Part shown: one piece after another, positions 17,137 through 25,930 of the stretch
Numbering within the stretch: the stretch's first letter is position 1
Layout: every line of letters starts with the position of its first letter
Assembly: GCF_049472675.1 (NCBI RefSeq)
Contig: NZ_JAPNXM010000001.1
Span: 248,001-312,000, forward strand
Length of the DNA: 64,000 bases
Direction: 5' to 3'
Origin: Deferribacter thermophilus
GTDB taxonomy: Bacteria; Chrysiogenota; Deferribacteres; Deferribacterales; Deferribacteraceae
Notes under the pieces: model-generated
Told to the model about the DNA's origin: nothing
The model's database searches: none
The model's input: the letters and a program-made list of their open reading frames with translations, nothing else
Position numbers and translations under genes: made by a program

Positions 17137-18730
17137 AAAAAAGATTTATATTTTTTTAATATTTTATTTTTTGATATCTATTTATCCTCTAAAGTATGTG
17201 CCACTTTTTGAAACTACAGAAGCAAGGTATGCTGAAATTGCTAGAGAGATGGTTGTCTCTGGTGATTTTATAGAACCTCGCTTTAATGGCATAAAACATT
17301 TTCACAAACCACCCTTTGCTTATTGGATGATAGCTGCAGGTATTAAGATATTTGGTGTAAATGGTTTGGGCGCAAGGTTTTTTGGTGTTTTTGCTGCAGT
17401 TATCTCAATATTTTTTCTGTACAGATTATCAAAATTATTTTTAGAAAATGAGGAGGATTGTTATAATACAGCTTTGATTTATGCAACAAATTTTCTTTTT
17501 ATCGCTATATCAAGAATTACATCTACTGATATTTACTTGACAATGTGGACTGTAATTGCTCAATATTTACTTTTTAAGCAAATATATCATGAAAAGTCAT
17601 ATTTTAATGCGTTGCTTTATGGGGCTACGCTTGGGTTTGGTTTTTTAACAAAGGGGCCAATCATATTTCTTTTTACAATTTTCCCATTTTTTGTTGCGAA
17701 ATTTTTTGATAAAAACCATAGAAAAGTTTTTTCATTAAAAGAGACTTTTTTATCGATTGTAATGTTTTTGTTTATTGCATTACCGTGGTATATTGCAGTA
17801 ATTATAAAAAATCCTGAATTATTAAATTATTTTCTAAAAGTTCAAACTGTTGATAGAGTAGTAACAAATAGATTTCATAGATATAAGCCTTTTTACTTTT
17901 TTATATTTGTATTTATTGGTGGTTTTTTGCCATATACATTTTATTTTTTTAATTATTTGAAAAGATTAAGAAGTGTAGATGTTAAGCTTAAAACTCTGTT
18001 TATCTATTTTATTGCTCCTTTTATAATTTTTAGTATTGCTAAAAGTAAGCTTGAGACATACATTTTACCAATTATCCCTGTTTCATCAATCATGGCATAT
18101 TACGGCTACAAAAATTTAAACAAAAATTTGTTTAGATATTTAATCATTGGAATTTTATTTGTAATAGCTTTTGGTATAATGATTTCTGGTTATTTATATC
18201 CACCTTTAAATGATTTTAAAAAGACATCTGTTTTATATGGTATTTTGGCAATGTTTACTGTGTCTTTAGCTATAATTAATCTAAAAACAGAAAAATTTCT
18301 AAGCTCTGTTGCTTTTTCTATGATTGCTTTTACTTTTATTGTTTATTTGGTTTTACCAGTAATTGGACCAAATATTAAAGGTTACAGACAGATGAGTCTT
18401 TATATGAATAAAATAGATCCTAAAAATAAAATTGATGTTTTGGTCTATAAAGGTTTTATACCTTCAATATCTTATTATAGAAACAAATTAGCTATAATAG
18501 CCTTTGGTAAAGAAAGAGAGATACAATTTGAAAAGGATAATTTTTATAAAAATTACTATTTAACAAGTTTTAATGAAGTGAAGAGTTTTGTGAATAAAAG
18601 AGATGAGTTTTTTTTGGTTACAAGACCAAAATATATTAATGAATTTAAAAGTAAATTTTTGGTAAGTTGTAGTGAAATTTTTAAGCAAAGAAAATATAGT
18701 GCTTATTTATGCAAAAGATTAAAGAGGTAG
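17126..18730 (+). CDS. ArnT-like lipid A glycosyltransferase (GT39/GT83, PMT superfamily)
   Basis: Polytopic inner-membrane transferase of 534 residues with a dozen or so membrane helices, followed by a soluble C-terminal part. The first periplasmic loop carries the family signature: ETTEARYAEIAREM (residues 30-43), SGDF, PRFNG and FHKPPFAYW (near 61-69), as in L-Ara4N and galactosamine transferases that decorate lipid A. With the GT2 and LAB_N genes it would move a sugar from a polyprenyl carrier to lipid A on the periplasmic face, changing surface charge. The sugar is unknown because no Ara4N synthesis genes occur in the window. It overlaps lnt by 22 bases. Confidence 0.87.
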   Translation: MTNKKKIYIFLIFYFLISIYPLKYVPLFETTEARYAEIAREMVVSGDFIEPRFNGIKHFHKPPFAYWMIAAGIKIFGVNGLGARFFGVFAAVISIFFLYRLSKLFLENEEDCYNTALIYATNFLFIAISRITSTDIYLTMWTVIAQYLLFKQIYHEKSYFNALLYGATLGFGFLTKGPIIFLFTIFPFFVAKFFDKNHRKVFSLKETFLSIVMFLFIALPWYIAVIIKNPELLNYFLKVQTVDRVVTNRFHRYKPFYFFIFVFIGGFLPYTFYFFNYLKRLRSVDVKLKTLFIYFIAPFIIFSIAKSKLETYILPIIPVSSIMAYYGYKNLNKNLFRYLIIGILFVIAFGIMISGYLYPPLNDFKKTSVLYGILAMFTVSLAIINLKTEKFLSSVAFSMIAFTFIVYLVLPVIGPNIKGYRQMSLYMNKIDPKNKIDVLVYKGFIPSISYYRNKLAIIAFGKEREIQFEKDNFYKNYYLTSFNEVKSFVNKRDEFFLVTRPKYINEFKSKFLVSCSEIFKQRKYSAYLCKRLKR

Positions 18731-20199
18731 TTTTATTATTATCTTCTGTAGTTTTGCTTATATTATCCACTCCTGGTTTTGATTGCTATTATTTTGCTTT
18801 TGTTGCACTGGTGCCATTTTTCTATCTGTTAGAAAGCTTAAATTTGAAAAGATCTATAATTTTTACTTATTTTTTCTCAGTTATTTTATACACCATAACC
18901 TTAAGCTGGATTGTAATAACAGTAAGTGATTTTGGAAATGCTCCAAAAATAATAGGCTTTCTTATTCTAATACTATTTGCAAGCTATTTATCAATTTATT
19001 GGCTTTTATTTGTATATTTTTATAAAAAAAGGTTAAATATACTTTTTTTGTCAGTTATTTTTGTTGCGCTTGAACTTATTAGGGGTTTTTTATTTACTGG
19101 TTTTCCGTGGATTAATTTAGGAATAACACAATACAACAATAACTTATTAATAAAGTTATACAGTATTGTTGGTGAAAATGGTGTATCATTTATTATAATT
19201 TTAACGAATTTACTTCTTTATAATTTAATTACTAGTAGAAAATTGATTTATTTATTTAGTGTTATTTGTTTAATTGTTTTTGTATTTATAGTAAATATAT
19301 CAATTAATTATGATAATAATGGAAAAAAAGTAAATATTGCTGCTATTCAGCCTGCTTACAGCCAAAAAGAAAAATGGAATCCTAATAAAAAAGAAGAGCT
19401 TATAAATAAGGTGTTAAATATGTTTAACTCTTTAGAAGATAACTTTGATTTGATTATAATGCCTGAATCAATTTTTCCAACATTCTGCAATGAGGATAAA
19501 TGGATAATAGATTATTTAAGAAAGAATAAGAAATCTGATGGGGTTATTTTTGGATGTCTAAGATATGAAAAAAAAGAAAAGATAAGGTATTATAATTCTG
19601 TATTTTTTATAGATAACGAAACTGTTAATTTTTATGATAAAATACATTTAGTCCCTTTTGGAGAATATTTCCCTTTTAAAAATTTATTAAAACCTATTGA
19701 ATATTATTTTTTTAAGGATAGTGAGGATTTTAGCGCTGGTAATAAATTTACTGTTTTTAAAAGTAATAATTTAGCTATTGCTACACCTATATGTTATGAA
19801 TCGGCTTATTCATCTATTGTTAGAAAATTTTTTAAAAAGGGGGCAAACCTTTTTGTTTTTTTATCTAATGATAGCTGGTTTGGAAACTCTAAAGGTAGAT
19901 ATCAGCATTTAGCTATTGATATTATTAGAGCTTTTGAGTTTAATAGAACAATTGTTAGAGGGACACAGTCAGGTATTTCTGCATGTATTGATCCATTTAA
20001 TAAGAAAGTAGTTTCTTTAGGAATAGATGAAAGTGGGATATTAAAGTGTAGTTTGCCAGTTTTAAAAAAATCAACAGTTTTTTCAAGATATGCTTATATA
20101 TATCTGTTGTTTTTGTTTTTTATTGGTATTATATTTGAACTTTATAAAAGAAACTTGTTGATAAAATTTATAAAAAAATATAAAAGGTTAAGGAATTAG
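18709..20199 (+). CDS. lnt: Apolipoprotein N-acyltransferase
   Basis: Last enzyme of lipoprotein maturation, adding the third acyl chain in the inner membrane. 496 residues: six or so N-terminal membrane helices, then a nitrilase-like domain with the catalytic triad Glu253 (IMPESIFP), Lys311 (YDKIHLVPFGEY) and Cys362 (TPICYES), and a final C-terminal helix. The start overlaps the upstream transferase gene by 22 bases. Presence of Lnt fits a diderm cell that sorts lipoproteins to the outer membrane. Confidence 0.95.
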   Translation: MQKIKEVVLLLSSVVLLILSTPGFDCYYFAFVALVPFFYLLESLNLKRSIIFTYFFSVILYTITLSWIVITVSDFGNAPKIIGFLILILFASYLSIYWLLFVYFYKKRLNILFLSVIFVALELIRGFLFTGFPWINLGITQYNNNLLIKLYSIVGENGVSFIIILTNLLLYNLITSRKLIYLFSVICLIVFVFIVNISINYDNNGKKVNIAAIQPAYSQKEKWNPNKKEELINKVLNMFNSLEDNFDLIIMPESIFPTFCNEDKWIIDYLRKNKKSDGVIFGCLRYEKKEKIRYYNSVFFIDNETVNFYDKIHLVPFGEYFPFKNLLKPIEYYFFKDSEDFSAGNKFTVFKSNNLAIATPICYESAYSSIVRKFFKKGANLFVFLSNDSWFGNSKGRYQHLAIDIIRAFEFNRTIVRGTQSGISACIDPFNKKVVSLGIDESGILKCSLPVLKKSTVFSRYAYIYLLFLFFIGIIFELYKRNLLIKFIKKYKRLRN

Positions 20200-20208
20200 G
20201 AGGTAAAT

Positions 20209-20424
20209 ATGTTTGGATTGGGTACACAAGAATTACTTATTATTTTAGTTATTGTTTTAGTTATTTTTGGTGCAGGAAAGTTGCCTCAGATTGGTGAGGG
20301 GCTTGGAAAAGCAATTAAAAACTTTAAAAAAGCTGCAAATGAAGCAGAAAATGCTGTGGATATAACTCCAGAAGAGCCAAATAAGCAAGTTGAAGCAAAA
20401 GGGGATGAGCAAAAAGACGCTTAA
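20209..20424 (+). CDS. tatA: Twin-arginine translocase subunit TatA
   Basis: 71 residues: a short N-terminal membrane helix (about 6-21), FGAGKLP hinge (20-26), the amphipathic helix GLGKAIKNFKKA (30-41) and an acidic, disordered tail. These are the features of TatA/TatE. Preceded by a TAGGAGGT ribosome binding site nine bases after lnt. No tatC is nearby in the window, so it is an unlinked Tat gene. Confidence 0.95.
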   Translation: MFGLGTQELLIILVIVLVIFGAGKLPQIGEGLGKAIKNFKKAANEAENAVDITPEEPNKQVEAKGDEQKDA

Positions 20425-20428
20425 CTAA

Positions 20429-21445
20429 ATGGTTGTATTGTCTATTGATATAGGTTTAGGCACTGCTGATTACCTTTTGTATGAAGAGGGGGTAAACCCA
20501 GAGAACTTCATAAAATTGATTTTACCTTCTCCCACTAAGCTTTTTTCTAAAAAAATAAGTAATTTTAATGGAGTTTTGACTGTTGGGGGGTATACAATTG
20601 GAGGGGGGTTTATCAACAAAAGTTTAAAACGATATTTATCTACGAATAATGTAATTTTGTCTAAAGATGCTGCTAAAACAGTGAGTGATGATTTAAGTGA
20701 AGTGATTAATGAAGGTTTCAAAGTTGTAGAGGATATTGTTAATCCGGACATTTTTTTGAAAGAGATTGATTTAGAAATTATAGATTTTATTGAAAAAATG
20801 TGTGGTAGTAAAATTGATAAGGTGTTAGTTGCTGCCCAGGATCATGGCTTTGAGAAAGGGAAATCTGATAGAGTTGTTAGAATAGAGTTTCTCAAAAAAT
20901 TTTTGAAAGATGGTTTATTAAAGGCAAAGTTTGAAAAAACAGTTGTAATTCCCAATAGTTTTTCTAGGTGGAACTCTTTGAAAAAGCAGCTTTTAGATAT
21001 AGCTATTTTTGATTTTGCAATTTCCGATACATCTGTTGTGGCAAGTCTTGGTGCAGCATTTGATGCTAAGAGTTTTCCTTGTGTGACTGTAGATGTTGGG
21101 AATGGACATACTTTTATTGCTTTGATAGATAAAGGTTATAAAATTTCAGCTTTTATAGAGCATCATACCTCAATGTTAAGTAAAGAAAAGATATTATCAT
21201 ACATAGCAGATTTATGTTTATATAAGATAAAGCATGAGGATATTTTTAATGATGGTGGGCATGGTGCACATATTTATTATAAAATAGATGAAATAGACAT
21301 ACAAGATATCCCTATCTATGTTACTGGCCCAAGAAGAAAAGAATTATTTGATAACTATAATGAAAGAGTAAATTTTGTTTCACCATTTGGTGATGTGATG
21401 ATTACTGGTAATGTTGGATTGTTAATGCAGCAGTCTTTGGTATGA
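20429..21445 (+). CDS. DUF1786-like protein with actin/HSP70-type ATPase fold
   Basis: 338 residues. The start DIGLGTADYLLY (residues 6-17) looks like a phosphate-1 loop and VDVGNGHTFIALI (near 220-232) like a phosphate-2 loop of the ASKHA (sugar kinase/actin) superfamily. Overall it resembles the DUF1786 family, sometimes annotated as pyruvate formate-lyase activating enzyme; I see no CxxxCxxC radical SAM motif, so that name is wrong for this protein. Function unknown. It follows tatA by four bases and overlaps the EcfT-like gene by ATGA. Assignment is from memory of the family pattern, hence moderate confidence. Confidence 0.65.
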   Translation: MVVLSIDIGLGTADYLLYEEGVNPENFIKLILPSPTKLFSKKISNFNGVLTVGGYTIGGGFINKSLKRYLSTNNVILSKDAAKTVSDDLSEVINEGFKVVEDIVNPDIFLKEIDLEIIDFIEKMCGSKIDKVLVAAQDHGFEKGKSDRVVRIEFLKKFLKDGLLKAKFEKTVVIPNSFSRWNSLKKQLLDIAIFDFAISDTSVVASLGAAFDAKSFPCVTVDVGNGHTFIALIDKGYKISAFIEHHTSMLSKEKILSYIADLCLYKIKHEDIFNDGGHGAHIYYKIDEIDIQDIPIYVTGPRRKELFDNYNERVNFVSPFGDVMITGNVGLLMQQSLV

Positions 21446-22191
21446 ATAAAGTTTATTTTGGAAAATATATAGCGACGAATTCTTATATTCACAATTTTCA
21501 TGCTTTTCTAAAGTTCTTACTTATATTGTCAATGATATTGTTTATTTCAATTATAAAGAGTGTGGCATTGCTATCGATTTTATTAATTGTTGTTTTAGTT
21601 ACTGCAAAAATTTCCAAAATAAAAATTAACATTTTAATATCTTATGTAAAACCATTTTTAATTTTATTAATATTTACTTTTTTACTACAGCTTTTTTTTA
21701 CAATAGATGGACATTTAAAATTTGATATATCAAATCTTAATTATAGTATTTTATATACAATGAGATTTTTAATGATTATATTATTATCAGCTATATTGAC
21801 AATTACATCATCCCCTTTTGACTTGGTAAGAATAATTTATTTAATGTTAAAACCTCTTAAAGTTTTTAAAGTTAGTGTTGAAGAGCTTGCTATAACATCT
21901 GTTCTTGCAATAAGGTTTATCCCTTTAATTTTTGAGGAAGCTGAAAAGATTAAAATTGCACAAAAAATAAGAGGAGAAAATAGAAGTTTTATCCAGAACC
22001 TATTTCGTATAGAAGATTTTATAATTCCGCTATTAAATAGGATATTTTATTTTGCAGAGCAAATTAGTATAACCTTGATGTATAAAAGGGATTGGGAGAA
22101 GATTTTAAAATTTAATTTTCCAAATAAGAAAGAGTTTTTTTTATTTGTTATGTTAGAAATATTTATTTTAGTAGGTTGTATTTATGTATAA
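21442..22191 (+). CDS. EcfT/CbiQ-type transmembrane protein of an energy-coupling factor transporter
   Basis: 249 residues, mostly hydrophobic (about five membrane helices) with the cytoplasmic coupling segment AIRFIPLIFEEAEKIKIAQK followed by IRGE (near residues 153-176), the conserved Ala-Arg-Gly region of EcfT/CbiQ. It would couple the ATPases to a vitamin- or metal-binding S component. Neither an EcfA ATPase nor an S component is next to it, so it must share them from elsewhere. Overlaps by ATGA the DUF1786-like gene and by eight bases truA. Confidence 0.82.
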   Translation: MNKVYFGKYIATNSYIHNFHAFLKFLLILSMILFISIIKSVALLSILLIVVLVTAKISKIKINILISYVKPFLILLIFTFLLQLFFTIDGHLKFDISNLNYSILYTMRFLMIILLSAILTITSSPFDLVRIIYLMLKPLKVFKVSVEELAITSVLAIRFIPLIFEEAEKIKIAQKIRGENRSFIQNLFRIEDFIIPLLNRIFYFAEQISITLMYKRDWEKILKFNFPNKKEFFLFVMLEIFILVGCIYV

Positions 22192-22918
22192 GAAAAAATG
22201 TATTGTTGAATATGATGGGACAGATTTTTATGGTTGGCAGCGGCAAAAGCACCTTAGAACTGTGCAGGGTGAAATAGAAACTGCTTTGTCAAAGATATTT
22301 AAAAAAGATATAAAAATTGTTGGATCAGGAAGAACTGATACTGGAGTGCATGCAATTGGTCAGGTTTTTCACTTTACTACTGATAGATTTTTAGAAAATA
22401 GGTCTATACTTATGGGGTTAAATAGTTTATTACCAAGCGATATTGTAATAAAAGACGTAACTGATGTTGATATCAGTTTTCATGCACAAAAATCAGCTAA
22501 AAGTAAGACCTATTTATACAAAATTTTTAATAACCCCATCAGGTCAGCCCTTTATAGGAATAGAGCTTGGTGGATTAAAGATAAAATTGATGAAAATAAA
22601 TTATATGAATATCTTAAATTTTTTATTGGAGAAAAAGATTTTAGTGCTATGTGCTTGAAAAAAAGTGTGCCGGATAATCCTATTAGAAAGATAAATTTTA
22701 TTAAAGTGGTAAATAATCGACCCTTTATAGATATTGAGATTAATGCAAACGGTTTTTTGCATAATATGGTTAGGAATATTGTTGGAACTGCAATAGATTT
22801 ATATTTTCAAAAGGAAGAGCCAGAAAAAATAGAGGAGATAATATCAAGTAAAGATAGAGAAAATGCTGGTCGTACAGCTCCAGCTCATGGACTGTATCTG
22901 AAAGAAGTTTTTTATTGA
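22184..22918 (+). CDS. truA: tRNA pseudouridine synthase A
   Basis: Modifies U38-U40 in the tRNA anticodon stem. 244 residues; the catalytic Asp52 is in GSGRTDTGVHAIGQ (residues 47-60), preceded by YDGTDFYGWQRQ (10-21), both signature stretches. The C-terminal FLHNMVRNIVGT motif near 191-202 completes the family pattern. It ends a plus-strand operon and is convergent with a small minus-strand gene six bases away. Confidence 0.95.
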   Translation: MYKKKCIVEYDGTDFYGWQRQKHLRTVQGEIETALSKIFKKDIKIVGSGRTDTGVHAIGQVFHFTTDRFLENRSILMGLNSLLPSDIVIKDVTDVDISFHAQKSAKSKTYLYKIFNNPIRSALYRNRAWWIKDKIDENKLYEYLKFFIGEKDFSAMCLKKSVPDNPIRKINFIKVVNNRPFIDIEINANGFLHNMVRNIVGTAIDLYFQKEEPEKIEEIISSKDRENAGRTAPAHGLYLKEVFY

Positions 22919-22924
22919 AACTAA

Positions 22925-23158
22925 TTAGCCAGCATGCGGTTTAATAAAAACTAATGTTTCCATCATGACATATCTTTCATACCATTTTTTAAATTCATTA
23001 TCAATCCATTCTAAATCGAGTTGTGTAAGGCTTGATTTTAGCTGCTCTAATTCTACTTTGTAATTTTTTAGCTCATCTCTTTCGGATATTGTTAAAAATT
23101 CATAACAATCACTCATTTCAACTATTTTCTTTTTTAGCTCTAAATATCTTTCTTTCAT
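22925..23158 (-). CDS. Small hypothetical helical protein
   Basis: 77 residues, charged, predicted mostly alpha-helical with a possible coiled coil (heptad-like Leu/Ile pattern in residues 5-45), ending in FIKPHAG. Family not recognised. A GAGGGC ribosome binding site sits five to six bases before the ATG, and it occupies the only gap between two plus-strand operons, which argues that it is a real gene. Transcription would diverge from the HDOD gene. Confidence 0.6.
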   Translation of the reverse strand: MKERYLELKKKIVEMSDCYEFLTISERDELKNYKVELEQLKSSLTQLDLEWIDNEFKKWYERYVMMETLVFIKPHAG

Positions 23159-23222
23159 GTTGCCCTCTTTAAAATTTTTAGAATTATTATAATTAAAACA
23201 GTTTAAATTTCAAGTTTTAGAG

Positions 23223-23250
23223 TTGATTTTTAGTTAAAATAAAGTATAAT
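23223..23250 (+). promoter_or_regulatory. Promoter placing the transcription start at the HDOD gene ATG
   Basis: TTGATT (23223-23228), 16-base spacer, perfect TATAAT (23245-23250). The expected start, about seven bases past the -10, falls on the ATG at 23257, and no ribosome binding site exists upstream, so the mRNA is probably leaderless. Confidence 0.7.
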
Positions 23251-23256
23251 TTAAAT

Positions 23257-24093
23257 ATGAAATTTGATAGTGATGTAATTATTAAAAAGGCAAATAATAT
23301 ACCTCCATTACCGCAAATAGCTGCTCGTGTTTTATCTATTTTAAAAAAGGAAAATTATACTTTATCAGAAATAGTTTATTTAGTTTCAAAAGATTTAGGT
23401 TTAACTACTGAAATTTTGAAAATGGCTAATTCTGCTATCTTTTCCCCAAAAGAGGAAATTAAAGATTTGAGACATGCTATTGTTATTTTGGGTGAAAAGA
23501 ATTTAAAAAACTTATTGATAGCACTTTCTATGAAAAGCTATTTTTATAATGATGAGACAAAGATTGAATTAGCCAGAGGAATTTGGGAACATTCATTATG
23601 TGTAGCAATTTTGATGAGGATTTTGGGTAGTTACAAAAATATAGATACTGGAGATGCCTTTTTATTGGGCATTTTACATGATATTGGTAAAGTGATATTT
23701 TTATTAACTACACCATTTTATGATGAAATAGTTAATATAACAAAAAAAGGTGGTGTGAATTCCATTGAAATAGAGTCAAATCTTATAGGTTTTAATCATG
23801 CAGAAATAGGGGGGTATGTTTTAAGTAAATGGGGTTTACCTGAGCTGTTTTATGAAAAGGTTTATTATCATCATGATATGACAATGTATCAAAAAGATGA
23901 TATGTTAGCTTTATTAGTGGTGTCAAACTGTTTGATAAATAAACGAAAAATTGGTTTAAATATTTATGACGAAGAATCTTTTAAAATAGCAAATAAAAAG
24001 CTTGATTTATCAGAGGATATAATTGATTCTGCAATGATGGATTTTGATGAGATTTATAAAGAAGAAAAAAGTTTATTTGAAGGTAGAATATGA
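23257..24093 (+). CDS. HDOD-domain signalling protein
   Basis: 278 residues; the HDOD fold starts at IPPLPQIAARVL (residues 15-26). Unlike many HDOD proteins, it keeps His112 (EHSLC) and an HDIGK motif at 141-145, plus NHAEIG (near 177-182) and VYYHH, so metal binding and phosphodiesterase-like activity cannot be excluded. HDOD proteins act in bacterial signalling, often with kinases or c-di-GMP. The following gene, a PAS-kinase-receiver hybrid, overlaps by ATGA, so the two probably act together. It opens a very long same-strand gene run. Confidence 0.88.
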   Translation: MKFDSDVIIKKANNIPPLPQIAARVLSILKKENYTLSEIVYLVSKDLGLTTEILKMANSAIFSPKEEIKDLRHAIVILGEKNLKNLLIALSMKSYFYNDETKIELARGIWEHSLCVAILMRILGSYKNIDTGDAFLLGILHDIGKVIFLLTTPFYDEIVNITKKGGVNSIEIESNLIGFNHAEIGGYVLSKWGLPELFYEKVYYHHDMTMYQKDDMLALLVVSNCLINKRKIGLNIYDEESFKIANKKLDLSEDIIDSAMMDFDEIYKEEKSLFEGRI

Positions 24094-25889
24094 ATATTCT
24101 AAAAAACGAAAGTGTATTAAACTTTATTAATAATATGTCAACCCCTTTAGTGATTTCCTCTTTAGAAGGGAAAGTATTATATGCCAATGATGAAGCTTTA
24201 AATTTATTTAAGATAAAAAAGGGAGATTTGGGAAAAATAAATACTAAAAGTTTTTACTTTAACATTAAAGATAGAGAAAAAATTATAAATTTAATTGAAG
24301 AGGAAGGTTTTGTAAAAAATTTTCAAATAAGACTAAAAAAAACTGATGGCTCAAGCTTTTTGGCATTATTATCTGTCTCAAAATATCGCAGTGATGATGA
24401 TAACTTTGGACTTATATTGACAATTAACGATATTACGGATTTAGTTGAAACCAAAAAAGAGTTGGTTTTATTTAAGGAGATAGTTTACAATTCGCCTCAT
24501 TTAGTTTTGATAACAAATGAAAATTTTACACCTTTGTATAGAAACAAGTCATTTGATGATATTATCATGGTAAAAGATATAAGTTTTGAAGATTTACCTT
24601 TTTTTGAAGATCATAATAAAGTTAAACATAAAATTTTAAATAACCTAAAAGAGAATAAATATTATACAGATACAGTATATTTTACATTAGATAATAACCG
24701 ATATGTGTTTGCTTATGTTGTCTTTAAAGTTGTTTTTGATGGTAAAGATTATCTTGTTTTTATCTTTAAAGATATAACCTATCAGATTTTATTAGAGGAG
24801 GAGCTGGCTAGAAAGGGTAAAATCGAAGCAATCGAAAGGGTTATCAAGATGTTTTCTCATAGGCTCAATGATTCATTGACTGGTATTATGTCTTATACAT
24901 CTTTAGCTTCAAATGAGGTTAATGATAAAGCAAAAGATTATCTCTTCAAAATTACTGAGATATGTGATGGCATAGCTTCAATGCTTGATAAGATGATGAT
25001 GTTTATAAAAGTTAAAGATATATCTGGAGAGTTGTTCAAGGTTGATGAAGCAATAGAAGAGTTTTTAGAAGAGTATAATGATATTTTTGTCAAAAGTATA
25101 TCTTTAGATGTGAATCTAAATTGTAATTATTATGTCAATTTGAATAAAGATATTTTTAAGAATGTTATTTTTAGTATGATTATGAACAGTATTGAGGCTT
25201 TAGATGATTCAAAAAAAGATTCAAAGCAAATAGTTATAACTACAAGTATGCAAGAGGAAGATGGCAATAAATTTGCAATAATTGAGCTTTTTGATAATGG
25301 TATAGGGATTAAAGAGGAACATTTAGATAAAGTTTTTGATCCATTTTTTAGCACAAAACATGATAAGCATGGTATTGGGTTAGATCTCGCAATGGTTTAT
25401 GGATATATAAAAAACAATGGAGGTAAAGTAACAGTTGATTCAAAAGAAAATGAGTATACCAAATTTACTATTAAAATACCCATTGTAGAGGTAGTAAACT
25501 CGAATAATGAAAACAAGGTAGATAATAAAAAAGCTACTATATTTGTACTTGATGATGAAGAGATTATTACATTATCAATTTCTGAGTTTTTAAAATCTAA
25601 GGGGTATGAAGTTGTTGTGGCTAATTCCATTAAAGAGGCTATGAAAACACTTGAAGAGACAAGCTACCCCTACGATTTGATAATTTCTGATATTGTTTTA
25701 AACGATGGTAATGGGTATGAGTTTATCAATGCGTATAATAAGAAATTTGGTCTTTGTAAAGTGATTTATATATCAGGTTTCAGCGATATAGAAAATAACC
25801 AAATACCAAGTTCGGAACATGTATTCATAAAAAAGCCATTTAAACTTCCTATGTTGTTAGAAAAGGTTGAATATTTACTTGGTAATTAG
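24090..25889 (+). CDS. Hybrid sensor kinase (PAS-PAS-HisKA-HATPase-REC)
   Basis: 599 residues without membrane segments, so cytoplasmic. PAS domains at about 10-120 and 128-235, a HisKA-like box with His257 in FSHRLNDSLTGI, the ATPase domain with MNSIEAL, DNGIGI (402-407) and HGIGLDLAMV, and a C-terminal receiver with acidic pocket VLDDEE and phospho-acceptor Asp534 (ISDIVLNDG). The H-box with HRLND resembles the HDFNN form of CckA-like kinases. It may hand phosphate through its receiver to an unlinked phosphotransfer protein; the HDOD neighbour is a candidate partner. Confidence 0.9.
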   Translation: MNILKNESVLNFINNMSTPLVISSLEGKVLYANDEALNLFKIKKGDLGKINTKSFYFNIKDREKIINLIEEEGFVKNFQIRLKKTDGSSFLALLSVSKYRSDDDNFGLILTINDITDLVETKKELVLFKEIVYNSPHLVLITNENFTPLYRNKSFDDIIMVKDISFEDLPFFEDHNKVKHKILNNLKENKYYTDTVYFTLDNNRYVFAYVVFKVVFDGKDYLVFIFKDITYQILLEEELARKGKIEAIERVIKMFSHRLNDSLTGIMSYTSLASNEVNDKAKDYLFKITEICDGIASMLDKMMMFIKVKDISGELFKVDEAIEEFLEEYNDIFVKSISLDVNLNCNYYVNLNKDIFKNVIFSMIMNSIEALDDSKKDSKQIVITTSMQEEDGNKFAIIELFDNGIGIKEEHLDKVFDPFFSTKHDKHGIGLDLAMVYGYIKNNGGKVTVDSKENEYTKFTIKIPIVEVVNSNNENKVDNKKATIFVLDDEEIITLSISEFLKSKGYEVVVANSIKEAMKTLEETSYPYDLIISDIVLNDGNGYEFINAYNKKFGLCKVIYISGFSDIENNQIPSSEHVFIKKPFKLPMLLEKVEYLLGN

Positions 25890-25930
25890 TATCTATGGTC
25901 ACTTTCAGCTAAAAGGTATATTATAATTTA

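Noticed and set aside
20429..21445. Pyruvate formate-lyase activating enzyme
   Set aside because: No CxxxCxxC radical SAM motif; the protein looks like an actin-fold DUF1786 member.
21442..22191. Cobalt transporter CbiQ with complete transport operon
   Set aside because: No CbiM, CbiN or CbiO gene nearby; only the EcfT/CbiQ fold can be supported.
22464..22658. Short overlapping open frame within truA
   Set aside because: Out of frame with truA, no homology features; chance opening.
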